Assembly (NCBI GenBank): GCA_025529335.1
Contig: JAMYHX010000002.1
Location: forward strand, 310,001 to 374,000
Direction of reading: 5' to 3'
Length of the DNA stretch: 64,000 nucleotides
Source of the DNA: Rhizopus sp. PT2906
Lineage: Eukaryota > Mucoromycota > Mucoromycetes > Mucorales > Rhizopodaceae
The notes beneath the pieces were generated by a model. It had not been told where the DNA came from. It made no database searches and saw nothing but the letters and a program-made list of their open reading frames with translations. Shown here piece by piece: positions 46,277-59,760 of the stretch (position 1 is its first letter; every line of letters begins with the position of its first letter). Both the position numbers and the translations under genes were made by a program.

Positions 46277-46302
46277 ACGTGATTGTCACGTGACAATCAC
46301 GT
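46277..46302. repeat. 26-bp perfect palindrome with CACGTG centre
   Basis: Every base pairs: the outer arms read ACGTGATTGT and ACAATCACGT around a TCACGTGA core. It contains a CACGTG E-box and lies 50 bp upstream of tRNA-Ser. Confidence 0.9.
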
Positions 46303-46352
46303 GATTTTTAAAAATGTCATAATATATATATTATGTTCTTCCAGAAACAACA

Positions 46353-46434
46353 GTCACTTTGGCGGAGTGGTTAACGCGGTGGCCTGCTAAGCCATTGTCC
46401 TTTGGACGCGCAGGTTCGAATCCTGCAGGTGACG
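46353..46434 (+). tRNA. tRNA-Ser(GCT): tRNA-Ser, anticodon GCT
   Basis: 82 nt with acceptor arms GTCACTT / AGGTGAC (one G-T pair) and discriminator G. The A-box is GGCGGAGTGG, the anticodon loop CTGCTAA on a TGGC/GCCA stem, a long type-II variable arm around TTGTCCTTTGGACGC, and the B-box GGTTCGAATCC. It decodes AGC/AGT codons. No intron. Confidence 0.95.
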
Positions 46435-46437
46435 TTC

Positions 46438-46444
46438 TTTTTTT
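46438..46444 (+). terminator. Pol III terminator of tRNA-Ser
   Basis: A run of seven T residues begins 4 nt after the tRNA, as expected for RNA polymerase III. Confidence 0.85.
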
Positions 46445-46541
46445 AACCCGGTCTTTTCGGAGTTTGAACTGTTCTTTTTGTACCTGATGGAATGTGTGGC
46501 AAGGCGAAAATTTTGTCTAAATGAATTTTTATTTAATGATT

Positions 46542-46913
46542 TGTTGTAGCGATCCAATTCAACAAAATTACACTATATCAAGTGATATAGAGGAATCTGA
46601 CATAAGTTGTCTTCCGACTCATGTTGATTTCCGAAACTTTTCGGAAATATGAAAATTCTCGGATCAAGACCTTTTTCGGTAAAAGTGGATGAAGTTTATC
46701 CAAGAAGTATTATGAATAATATAAAAGGATGAAACCTTTTTGTTGAAAATAAAAAATCATTGAATTATTACCAAGATAATCAATCAACCAACTTCCCTTT
46801 TCTTCTTTATAAACAGGACATAACTTTTGTTATAAAAGTTCCTGATCTCTTTTTATATTTTACTTTACTTTATACTTTTCAGTTTGATCTACTTTAAAAG
46901 GTCTGGTGGTCAC
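46542..46913 (+). repeat. LTR-like unit 1
   Basis: Begins TGTTGTAGCG, has a TATAAAAGG box near 46720 and ends with TTAAAAGGTCTGGTGGTCAC. The last 12 bp recur in units 2 and 4 and, in part, unit 3. TGG could start a tRNA primer-binding site for reverse transcription. About 110 bp beyond the tRNA gene. Confidence 0.4.
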
Positions 46914-47012
46914 TTCAAGCACCTAAACTTATAAATCTCAAGAAAACTTTCTATATTAACAACAATCCCTACAACCCATAACAAAAATTACATTGTAATA
47001 GCATTTGATCAT

Positions 47013-47407
47013 CATCAATTACTTAAATTACTATCAACCAAACCCATGAATTTTTGCATAGCTACTGCGACGAAACGATGGATGATAATGTTGATACCCT
47101 TTTTGGTATCTTGTACTCTGCATGTCTTATGCAAGTTTTTATGATTTATGATTTATCATATATCATTTATTATTTATCATTTACCATTTATTTTATATCG
47201 CATATTTACTTATCCAAATAGTATAAATATCTCCAAATCATTCTTGAAATAAACAACATCTTAAGACTCAATCTTCTGATCACAATAGCTTTTCTTATAT
47301 CTTAAGCAACATTTTGCTTAAATAACTCCTTTATTTTATTATTTTATCTTTCAAGACTTAGCATTATATTGCTCTATATTGATCTTATATAAAGATCTGG
47401 TGGTCAC
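47013..47407 (+). repeat. LTR-like unit 2
   Basis: Begins TGTAATAGC and ends GATCTTATATAAAGATCTGG plus TGGTCAC. A TATAAATA box lies near 47222. The body differs from unit 1 except at the end motif. Confidence 0.4.
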
Positions 47408-47475
47408 AACAATAACAGATCCTACTTACAAAACTTATTTTTTTTTTAACCTTACTACTAACACCCAATAACAAT

Positions 47476-47904
47476 GTAACAAAAGCGAAGTTGAAACGGA
47501 CGAGTTACATGACCCTTATAAAATTCATGAAGGAAACGAACTTCACGACCCAGAGGAAACTCATGTCTCTCATGAAATATAAGCAAACAAACTTAATATT
47601 TTTTTAGTATAAATACAATCAATATATTTTTAAATAGATAAATAGTTCAGTTATCAGTTAGTCAGTTCTCAGTAGAATTCACTCATCTTTATATTCTCTT
47701 ATTTGAACTCTTTACTTTCTAATACATCTGGTATTCTAAAGTACTTTTTGTTACTCTTTTATACTTTTACTTTTCTTTATCACTCTTATTTACCGATACG
47801 ATTACCTTAAAGCCTTGTATCAGTAGGATTCACTTTTATTTTTACTTTTACTCTTATATAACGCAAGTTATTTTTTTTTTGATCTATTAAGATCTGGTGG
47901 ACAT
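47476..47904 (+). repeat. LTR-like unit 3
   Basis: Begins TGTAACAAAAGCG and ends TTTGATCTATTAAGATCTGG then TGGACAT, one base changed in the motif. TATAAATAC box near 47611 and direct TTCAGTT/CAGTTAGTCAG repeats after it. Confidence 0.4.
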
Positions 47905-47973
47905 GCGGCAGAAACTCTTATATAACTCAATTTACACTCAAGTCTCCACCCAAACAAAACCTTTTTACAACAG

Positions 47974-48477
47974 TGTCAACCCTGTGGGTCCTGAACAGGG
48001 CATTTAAATTGCTTTTTCATAAAATTGGAAAAATCGGATTAAATGAAAAAGTAAACCTGCTGTAGTGTCATTAAATATTGTAAAGAAAAGGCTCATATAT
48101 CTTTGTTACGTAGACCACTTAAAACGGAAATATATCAAATGAGATTCAATTCATGAAACAAACTTCAACTCGTAAAGTGTACTTCAATTCCTCAATCAGT
48201 TTTCAAGTCATCAAATGGAAATCGAATCACAGCACCAAGAGTTAATATAAATAGCCTCTGTTTATTCTCACTTAACTTTACTTGTTTTACTTTATTTTCT
48301 TTTATATTTTTATCAATAAATCTTATTCTGTGTATAAAGTAAACTTCTGATACTATTATCTCAAGTAAATACAAGTCACTTGAAGCAAATATATCTTCAT
48401 TGTATCTCTACAAGTTTATCACAAGAAACCATTATCTTACAATCTTGTCTGATCTTACAAGAAGATCTGGTGGTCAC
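47974..48477 (+). repeat. LTR-like unit 4
   Basis: Begins TGTCAACCCTGTGGG and ends CTGATCTTACAAGAAGATCT followed by GGTGGTCAC. TATAAATAG box near 48248. The longest unit, with no open frame after it that would encode gag or pol. Confidence 0.4.
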
Positions 48478-48590
48478 ACATCGACATACTATCAATATTT
48501 TCAACAACTCTTTAGAACAACTAAATCAATTCAAACTTTAAACTAACCTACACACAAATCCAAAATTTACGATGCTTCGTTCAATTGCCA

Positions 48591-48616
48591 TTTTTTTTTT
48601 TTTAAAAAAAAAAAAA
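48591..48616. repeat. T13A13 homopolymer pair
   Basis: Thirteen T directly followed by thirteen A, a rigid self-complementary tract about 255 bp upstream of the next gene. A similar T9A13 pair lies at 51936-51957, just upstream of the zinc-ribbon start. Confidence 0.85.
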
Positions 48617-48870
48617 CAGTGAAAAAGGCTATAGCAAATGTTCTGATTATGTATTTAACTAAACATACAGAAGAAGCAGGTTGAACATGCTCCTTCTCTG
48701 ATATAATATTTTATTTTCTCCTTTTAAGTATGATAAATTGGAAAAGAGTACTGATAAACAGTTTTTGATATTAATCAACTTTATTCAAAATAAAAGTACA
48801 TCGAGGCGACGCTTTTATACTTTTTCTGTTCTCTCTTGTTTTTATTTTGTATTCATAACAGCTATAATAA

Positions 48871-51349
48871 ATGAGCCAAGCAGAACGAGTAAACAGAAGC
48901 TAAAAAAGATTGATATAAATTTAATAATCATATGCAGGGAAAATTAAAGCCAAGAGAAAATACTGAAGCAAAAAGAAAAAGCGAGGAGCAAAGTATGAAA
49001 TTAAACGTTAATGAACCAGAGATAAAAGAACAAAAAGAAGTAGAAGAGCAGGAGTATACAGAGATCCCTGAGAAGGAACCTCAAATGATTTTAAAAGATG
49101 TTCATGATAAAGGCCTACTTATGGAGCCCTACAGTGTTGAGTAAGTGAGCACCGTGTGAAATGGTAAAAGCAAAAAGCAGTTTACTAAATACTCACTACA
49201 GTAGAATTAGCGACATGAGCGTGCTTTCTGAACAAACAGAAATTATACAACCAGTGGGATTGACTCCAAAGCAGGCTATACCATCTAAGGCGCTTCCAGA
49301 GGAACTAGGTACTATTTCAAACATCACATTAGGGAACACAAGCTACGATGCTGTTATCAGGAAGAGCTTTAGCCAGGAACCTTTCCACGACGATCAAGTA
49401 CAGTATAGGAATGGCAAAGGTTTTTACAGAAACGATGAAACCCTTGGAGAGTTACAGAAGCAAAGTATGATTGCATCAAAGGCTGAATATGCTCAATATA
49501 TCGAAGATATTTTCAATGCGAATCGTCATGATGATCAAAGCTTTTTAAACCTCATAAACACCTCGGTTGATATTTGGATGAAGGAATGGGACAAAAAGCG
49601 CTGCAGAACCGACAGGAATCTTCAATGGAATAATATTTATGGAAGAATACATTACAGGAATCCTTTACCTGTAATAAATGGTAATCATTGGTATTAATAA
49701 ATGTATGAAGTTGCAAGTTACTAAAAAAAAAAAACTCTTGGTTTGATAGAAATTTCTCTGATTAACGCAGATGATCCCAATGCGCTTGGATGGAGATTGG
49801 CTCATGCCTTTACTGAGTGTTATGATTTACAAGAGTATATTTGTCTGTCAGCTCAAGTTATCGAGGCTCTTTACGAAAGTAAACAAAAGATGTTTAATGA
49901 TACATAGACTGTGCTTAATCTCAATGTATAATAGAGTCTATCAATCAAATGTACCTTTTCGAGGTTGTAGAATCGACCATCAGTTATATAATTGAGAACC
50001 CCGCATACATGGACGCAGTCGAGACATTTATCACTTGTATACATTGCCTTCTCGTCAAAATGAGGGACGAAAACGTTGATAACGTGGATAGACTTGTTAA
50101 CTCTGATGCTCGCGACATTGCCACAACTCTAAAGTCCTTGCTAAAATTACCTATATCTAGTGCTTCTACAGGTGTAAGCATCAGTGTGTACCAAAGCGGA
50201 TTGGATAATTTTAATCAGTTGATGTCAAATATGCTGGAGATCACAAGTTACAATGATATATCATACAAGCCTATAAAAAGTATATGGAGCAACATAAAAA
50301 TCAACAAGGTCACTACTGGATCATTTTACGAGCAAGTAAAAGATATGACGAAGCACTTGTTTGCAATCTATGAAAAAACACAAGATAATGGCACTTATGT
50401 GTGGGACCCTCGTGAAGCAACTTCCAAAATCATTTCTCTTCTTGAGCCTTTTCAAGGAAGCTTTGCACCCTTACAAGTCGCATTAATCAAGCAACTGTGC
50501 AGCAAAATGTTTATCAATATGGAGAGAAAATATCCAACACTTCAAGTCAATTATTACTCTCTCCTTATGAAGCAGTTTCCCGCATTGTAAGTTTAAAAAG
50601 AGCGTCATTATACATTATTTTCTAATACAGCTTTGACAAGATGTGAGAGACATGGACCTTTGCTCATTGAACATATGGAAGTGTATGTACTTTACTTATA
50701 GTGTTAAAAGTTTCTTATGTTTTTTATGTTGTTTAGATTTGATGTTGGCAGCTATCATTTTACGTTTAATGATGTGGAGATTGACCTCAGTAATGCTATT
50801 CCAAAGCGTGCATGGTCTAATATAATAAGTACAGTAGATGATTCCGCAAGCGGGCTGTACAAAAAAGATATTACCACTTATGGATTGTATGTATATATTC
50901 TTACTCTATATAATCAGGCTAACACGTCTTATGTTCATATACATAGCACCAATGCTTCATTAACATGCAAAGTCCCTCATTTTAAATATAAGAAGGTGGA
51001 AGGTATACCGCCTTGGGAAGATTCAGGGGAAGCAGCCATCGATATTAAGAATATAAGCTTTCAAGTCAAGATACAAACTATCTCTGAAGAATACTTAGGT
51101 TTTAGTACTCAAGTCCTTGGTTGTAGATGCAATATCGGACATATGGATATTCACATAAAGAAGAGCCAGTATCCAGAGTAAGCTTTAGTATGATTAAGTA
51201 GACGTCTTGCTAAACTGATATTTAATAGATTTGTTAATGCCCTTGCCCTCAGGAGCATAAAGACAAATGCAAAGGCAAGGTTAGAACAGGAGCTTTCTAA
51301 TGTTGCCCAAGCATTTTTTAAAAAAGTCTTTTCTGTTAAGCTTTTTTAA
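48871..51349 (+). CDS. Unknown protein, possibly HAM1/TULIP-like
   Basis: Eight exons: 48871-48888, 48938-49140, 49202-49680, 49771-49878, 49935-50586, 50641-50682, 50737-51177 and 51229-51349, giving 687 residues with no frame conflict. The N-terminal 200 residues are charged and low-complexity. A helical middle (DDPNALGWRLAHAFTECYDL; STISYIIENPAYMDAVETFI; LKSLLKLPISSASTG) is followed by a beta-rich C-terminal domain (FDVGSYHFTFNDVEIDLSNA; HFKYKKVEGIPPWEDSGEAA; AIDIKNISFQVKIQ). That layout recalls fungal HAM1-like/DUF4449 proteins, which have lipid-binding TULIP folds, but I would not rely on it. Exon 6 (42 bp) is chosen because it alone keeps the frame. No signal peptide. Confidence 0.6.
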
Positions 51350-51663
51350 TTCAAATGTGAAACTAATAAAACCTCATTCATTACTTGCTAACTTTTTTCA
51401 TATACAAAACTGCTGTCTATTTTAACGTTAGATGCAACATCAGATAATTTTGAGTCTCCATTTCAATTCGATACATGCGCTAAACTTGTTCTTTTTCCAG
51501 ATTAATCTCACAAGTTCCTCTATTCTAATGCATAACAAAAAAGGTTGTCTAAAAAGGAATGAGTAATGGGATTTATTAAAAAAAGAAGAATAAAGTCAAT
51601 ACTAATTTGCAATTAGAAGAAAAGAACCTAATGAAAGTAGTTTGGTTTATTTCTTTTTCCCTT
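51350..51663. other. Convergent intergenic region
   Basis: 314 bp between two stops on opposite strands. AT-rich, no gene; shared 3' UTR and poly(A) space. Confidence 0.4.
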
Positions 51664-51931
51664 TTAAGCAGGTGGTTGATAGACATTAATCCAACCGCAA
51701 GTTTGGCATTCATAAAGTTGTTTCGTATTTCCACAAGGTATTAATGGAACAAAGCAAAAAGTGAAGCACTCGTTGGATTTTACAAGATAAACATCATGAG
51801 CTTGGCAATTGGGACAATGCCAAACAGCTCCTCTCGATTTACGTTTAAAACGATCGATACCAACTATATAGAATAAGTTTATGTTTCCATCAAGCAAAAA
51901 AGAGAGACTTACAGGTAAAGCAAAAAAACAT
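51664..51931 (-). CDS. Small zinc-ribbon protein
   Basis: Exons 51913-51931 and 51664-51863 give 72 residues: a hydrophobic start (MFFCFTFGIDRFKRKSRG), CPNC in AVWHCPNCQAHDVYLVKS, a hydrophobic CFTFCFVPLIPCG and a second CxxC in YECQTCGWINVYQPPA. The two CxxC pairs fit the fungal zinc-ribbon-15 type. The function is unknown; the hydrophobic patches suggest membrane or protein contact. Confidence 0.78.
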
Positions 51932-52068
51932 AGTCTTTTTTTTTAAAAAAAAAAAAAGAAAAAAAGAAGTATCTAAGAAAAGTTAACCCTACGTCATTTT
52001 GTATCAATGTACATCAGGTACAGCATGAATAGTAAGAAATTTTTTTATTAGGTAATATGATGATTAAG

Positions 52069-54728
<2,660 letters not shown>

Positions 54729-55509
54729 TCTTTTTCTTTGACAAAAAGAAGGAAAACGAAGAGAGAGAGAAAAAAAAAAAAAGAAGAAAAAAGAGCTCTG
54801 TTTTTTTGACAAGTTTGTTTCTCACCTTGTTGCTTTAATAGAGTTACTATCGGACTTTTAAGTTTCAAAAAGACTGATAAGAAAATAGTAAAGATATCAC
54901 ATTGAATATTTACAGAGAGAGGAAATCAAGCCATGATAAACAAGTTTGTATATACAAAACTTTAATTGATCTGTATATTAGATATATACTTATTTATGCC
55001 CTAGAATTAGATATGCCAGGTTACGTCGGAGTGAATAAATATAAAATGCATTGAATATGACTCACAGAGAGTTATTTTTTGTGATTATCACTTTTTTGAT
55101 TTTAAATAACAATTATTTTTATGTCTTTCCTTTCGAAATATTTAAAGAAAACAAAAAAAGGAAGATGTCCTATTGCTTTTCTTTAGGAAACATGAATGTA
55201 TGAGTGTGAATGGTGATGGAAAGAAAGACGGCTAGCTTTCAGGAGATGTGAGAAAGGGTGGCTGTCGGTGTTTCGAGAGATAACAATAAATCATCCATTG
55301 AAATGCTTTATTGGACAAGCTCCATTTTTATTAGTGACCATCACAGAAACTAAATAAAATTTTTTTGTATATCATTAAGCAATCTTTTATTAAACCCAAT
55401 TGGGCATGCAGTGTTTTTATACTAATTTGTTCGGGCAAGTTCAACAAGGTGGGGGTGTATCATATGTGGGAATGGGAGGGTACTAGTGGTGGATGGAGAT
55501 AAAATTTGT
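54729..55509. other. ARG5,6 upstream and gene-free DNA
   Basis: An A/G-rich tract (GAGAGAGAGAAAAAA) is near 54760. The rest is AT-rich with no frame or repeat that I can name. Confidence 0.4.
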
Positions 55510-55720
55510 ATACAGTGTGGCTGGTAACTTTTGGATATACACTACGTGCACGAAGAAATTCACGAGAAGGTTAATGCTACGGGCACTTCCTCTGGACGCT
55601 ACCTATGTTGTCATTATACGCCTTCACATTACCAAAGTCTAACCTAATGCTATTAGTTGATATATAATACGAATTGATTGTAATTATTCTTGAATGATCT
55701 TTGTTGATCTAACTGACAAC
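55510..55720 (+). repeat. Dispersed repeat, copy 3
   Basis: Carries CACTACGTGCACGAAGAAAT, CACGAGAAGGTTAATGCTAC, GGGCACTTCCTCTGGACGC, CTACCTATGTTGTCA and CTTCACATTACCAAAG. It is the most complete version, combining blocks seen separately in copies 1 and 2. The tail TTCTTGAATGATCTTTG matches copy 2. A coding relic begins 100-400 bp downstream on the same strand. Confidence 0.78.
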
Positions 55721-55899
55721 ATAAAATTAAAACACAGCAATAACCACATTTTGTCTCTTTTCTCTTGCAAAGAGACAAACCAAGGTAAATTCGTATTCTA
55801 CATCAAGATATCTGTTCCTTATCAATCTTGACGTGATGCTACACATTGAAACGTTTCGTTGACGACATCACAGGTAGTGCTTGTCAGTCTTTTACACCA

Positions 55900-57170
55900 A
55901 CAAAACTATTGTAACTCCAATGTATCTCTACATCAGACTAGCTTTAGCAGTATCTGCTGAACTTTGGTTTTTCTGGCAGCTCTTACAAGCCGACCACAAT
56001 GAGTCATGGTACCGAACTCATGTATATTTAGCAGTGTAGGACAACACGCTGTGGATATAGTAGGCTTACTGTAAAATTGGCACCATTAATTGCATCACAT
56101 AAGCTTCTTGCTTTGAAAGTAGATGCTCCTTCACTACTCGCTTTGTTTTGCTCAAGGAAGAAGACCCAACAGAGGTAAAGAAATGGAATCGGTAAATACT
56201 GATGGCAACCCTATCATTACACGTCAAGTTGCCGCTGAATCAAAAGATGCTGTTTTTGGATCTATTTTCGATCTTGAGGAAATCAATACTTTATGTAACA
56301 ACTATGGCTTAGAATTTGCACACAATATGTATGTTTTGCCTGATCTTAAGACTGGTTGAATTAATGGATATTTACTAAATGAAACGCCTGCTGGCACAAT
56401 AAGGTCATTTCAGCAAGAAGGAAATAGGAAAAGAAAAATAGATGATCACTAGCGTGAGGTTTCAGATAGGTCAACAATATTACAGACAAAAGTTGGTGTT
56501 CTACAACGGCAGCTTAGGGAGCTTTATGTTGAAAGAAGACGATTTGCTCTTATAATGAAGTCAGAAGACTAAAGAAGAAATGGATTGCAAATAAATCAAG
56601 ACCACTTACTGCTGTTGAGGAGGCACAAAACAAGATGCCATATAATGAGATTCAACAAGTAAAGATAAGGAGGAATGTGATATATGAGCAGATTATTAAT
56701 ACAAAACAAAAGTTATCCGACGCAAGGATGAAGTTGTACCTTAGCCGTAATCAAGTGAGCGTAGAGTTGATAGAAAGCAGACAATAACATATAATTACCC
56801 GGGATAACTAGAAAGGGATCGATAGAGTGGAAAGCTTTAGAATTGATGATAGCCTCGAAAAGTTTGACAACTTAAGATGCCTACTGTTAAACGACATGGT
56901 CTTTTAAGATATTACATCTGAGGAATGCAGCAAAAAGTAGTATAAACATGCTATTTTAAATGGATGTAAAAACCAAGATAGTTTGAAGTCCCAACAATCT
57001 AGTAGACTTTGGAACAGGGATCTTGCCGCTGTATTAAATTTTCGTTCAATATTGATATCGCTCAGAGAGACAGGCAATCGACCTGAAAGATTCAAGAGAT
57101 ACATTAAGGAAGAGAATAAATGAAAAAAGAAGGGACTACAACGTCAAAGTAACAAAAGAAAACAAGCCAG
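55900..57170 (+). pseudogene. Relic of a TnpB/Fanzor-like transposon protein
   Basis: A chain of frames broken by stops. It includes FAQGRRPNRGKEMESVNTDG (about 56145), FDLEEINTLCNNYGLEFAHN, a Leu/Arg-rich coiled stretch (LQTKVGVLQRQLRELYVERR, 56475) and a C-terminal CKNQDSLKSQQSSRLWNRDL, then AAVLNFRSILISLRETGNRP and ERFKR (about 56960-57100). The WNRD-x-A-A-x-x-N motif with a preceding Cys fits the RuvC-III/zinc-ribbon end of TnpB-type proteins. Many stops make it inactive. The family name is an inference from the motif. Confidence 0.42.
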
Positions 57171-57562
57171 ATTCGATTCTGCCTCGGTTATCACTGAAGA
57201 TACCCACAGTAAAAGCTATTTAGCCATTCACAAATCATCCCAACACTTTGTCTACAAAAAACCTTGTATGCGTCTAGCTTCGTTATTATTGACATTTGTC
57301 TAAATTTTTGTGTATGATTGTCAAATTTTAATGACAAGTTGTCAAACATATTTTCAACACCTGTAAAACAATATTTCTGTGTATAATAATTTAGTACAAA
57401 AGATGTTCCTTGTTCTCCCTTTGTTTTGTTTTATTATCAGCATAAGAAGACGTATTTAAGTGTATGGATTATTATATAAAAACACTTTAACCAGCCTTGT
57501 AGCTATTTATAAAAAGGTTAATCATTCTTTTCGATCCTATATTTAGAATGCATTAAAATCAC

Positions 57563-57879
57563 TTACAATTGCCACCAAGCACCTATAAAAAAAAAAAGAG
57601 TAAGTATATATGCAATACACGAATCATTTAATTATTTACCAATGAAGGGAGCAGCGAAACCAAGACCAAGGTACAAGGACATCTTGATTGCAAGACCAGC
57701 TCTGTTCTTGGTGTTGAAAGGAATGTTCTAATTGAAACAGGGTTAATGCCTATTCATATTGCATCTACTTTACACATTACTTGTCCATTGGTGTTTTCAA
57801 AGTGATAGAGATCAGAGCGAGCAATGCGGCGAGCAGCAGCAGAGCGCATGGCAGAACGAGCGAGGATGTTGGAGTACAT
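57563..57879 (-). CDS. COX8: Cytochrome c oxidase subunit 8 / VIIc-like
   Basis: Exons 57781-57879, 57640-57727 and 57563-57582 give 68 residues. A basic, Ala-rich presequence (MYSNILARSAMRSAAARRIA) is followed by NIPFNTKNRAGLAIKMSLYL and one membrane helix (LGLGFAAPFIGAWW). The NxPF...K.....KM.LYxG pattern is that of mammalian COX7C and yeast Cox8, a single-helix subunit of respiratory complex IV. The last exon encodes only seven codons including the stop. Confidence 0.85.
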
Positions 57880-58192
57880 TTTTAAAGTAACAGCAAAGGA
57901 AGAAAAAAAAATTTGTTTGAAAAATCGGGTCATGTAATTTGAGTGATTTTGAGAGGCCCTGGCAATTTTGATGACGTATGTGGGTTAAAAGAATAAAGCC
58001 AAATGGTAGATTCTGAACCTTTCGTATATAAGAAATAATAATAAACTTTCACAAGTATACACTTTATAGTGACATTAAAGCAAGGTCGATCATTTCTCTC
58101 GTTGCTTGCACAATTGCTGTCTGTTAAAGAATTTGAACTGATTTTCATAGAAGTGCAAGTCCACGATAATTTTTTATAGTCTGAAGCAGTCT
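57880..58192. other. COX8 upstream region
   Basis: 313 bp, AT-rich, running into the recombinase relic. No gene. Confidence 0.4.
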
Positions 58193-58501
58193 TTAGGCAA
58201 TCCGACTTTGGATGTAGTTATCTTCTTGGTAGCGTTTTACAGATACTGTGTACTGATCTCTTGGCTTGTATTGGTAGTGCTCAAAGACTGGGCTGTTTAA
58301 ACTCCAGTTAGCCTGTAGTTTGATATTATCAATAGGAACACCGGCCATAGCCGCTTTAGTGCTTGATGCTGAACGGAGAGAATATGCCTTGAATATTGTT
58401 GTGCCGATTCCCACCGTCTTTATAGTATCTTTCAGCCATATGCGAACAGTTTTGGGCTTAATTGATCTTGCACCACGCTTATCTTGTGTGATGCAAGCCA
58501 A
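58193..58501 (-). pseudogene. DIRS-type tyrosine recombinase, C-terminal fragment
   Basis: 102 open residues with AYSLRSASSTKAAMAGVPID, then NIKLQANWSLNSPVFEHYQY. The S-x-R-S-A-S-S-T-K-A box and W-S-x-x-x-x-F-x-x-Y-Y/Q-Y are the closing motifs of recombinases from DIRS retrotransposons. The active-site His of HSLR is Tyr here, and no reverse transcriptase lies beside it, so it is a dead remnant. Confidence 0.7.
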
Positions 58502-59760
58502 AAAGAGAAAGTCATTGTCTTATAAATCATGACGTATATGGGAAGACCACTGGATGAAAACATGTAGAAATTATTGTTCATCGTTATGCTTCTCTTATTT
58601 AATTTCTTTTGGTTGATATATAATCAGAGTAACACTGACAATACGAAAGAAACATCTCTATACTGTAGACTGCCGATGTTGGCCTTGGCCTCCACATTGT
58701 TGTGATCGTTAAAGTCGCATCTTCCGTCGTGTTTTCGACAACATTAATATTGATTGTTGATGTCTTTTTTGAAGTTCATATTGTTTATTGCCTTTAGGCC
58801 GTGTTGGTGATGAACCTAGCATGATCTATTACTGTCACATAAGTCTCATTATTTATCACAGAAAATGAATCAATCCATAAGTGAATAACTTCTCTTTGTT
58901 TAATTCAGAATGAGGACTCGTAAAAAGATCACCAGGTTCTTTATTTCTAAAGTAATTCAGTCAAGTTCTGGAACGGTGTTACATGAAGCTCAGTCAAAGT
59001 TTGACAATGATGACAGTATCAAATTTAGCTTAAGGAGTTATGGTGGCAATGACTAATTTTTTTGGGGGGGGGTAAAGCGGGTCGTAAAAGTGAGACCACA
59101 ACACATTGTGTCATTCTAGTGCTCATGGCATCTAAAGCAAGTACAGTGGTATATTTCTACATAAAAGTTCATAGCTTATCTCTCTACCTTCTTTATAAGA
59201 CACTTTAACCAATACACGTGCAGGGATTTCTTAAAATAAAAGGGTGATATGGAAGGGATAAGGATAAGTATAGGGGGGGATTAAGACTACAATAACAAAA
59301 AATAGATTGTCAGTTTAAATATTACGAGTTATCACTTGGGTTCTTTTTTCTGCACGACTTCCTTTTTTCTCATTATGGATGTCAAATGTGTAACCCTGAG
59401 GTTGTCTTTGTCAAATGTAGAGCTAAACAAGTATTTCTCAAATCGTACGACCAAATATCCGTGTTTGGGCTTTAAAAATCATACTTTATATTTATACGCG
59501 CATTCTACTTTTTCCCTACTCTTTTATTTCTTTATTTTTGCAAATCAACAAAATAAGTCCCCTTTTTCTTTGAACAAGTTTAAGCAAAAGTCAAGTGATG
59601 GACATTATGCAGCTTACCGCCAGTGTTACTGAAAAAAGTTGCTTTTAAAGTTTAAGGAGTGGTCTGTATGACTGACACTAGTCGATGAATGTGTATACAT
59701 ATATATATGCGCGATAATGGTAACGTTCTGTATCCCTTTCATCTTCATTTACTCCAAATT
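58502..59760. other. Gene-free DNA with repeat debris
   Basis: AT-rich; a GGCCGTGTTGGTGATGA segment near 58798 recalls GGCCGTGTTGTTGATGA at 35370. A G8 run lies near 59063. No gene is supported before the mpaB-like start. Confidence 0.4.

Noticed and set aside
45896..46282. 128-codon plus-strand frame before the tRNA
   Set aside because: It lies almost wholly within dispersed repeat copy 2, and the frame is not open in the other copies.
46542..48477. Complete LTR retrotransposon
   Set aside because: No gag, protease, reverse transcriptase or integrase frame exists between the LTR-like units, so at most solo or nested ends are present.
59336..59632. 98-codon plus-strand frame upstream of the mpaB-like gene
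   Set aside because: Phe/Leu-rich, AT-driven composition and no domain; probably chance.
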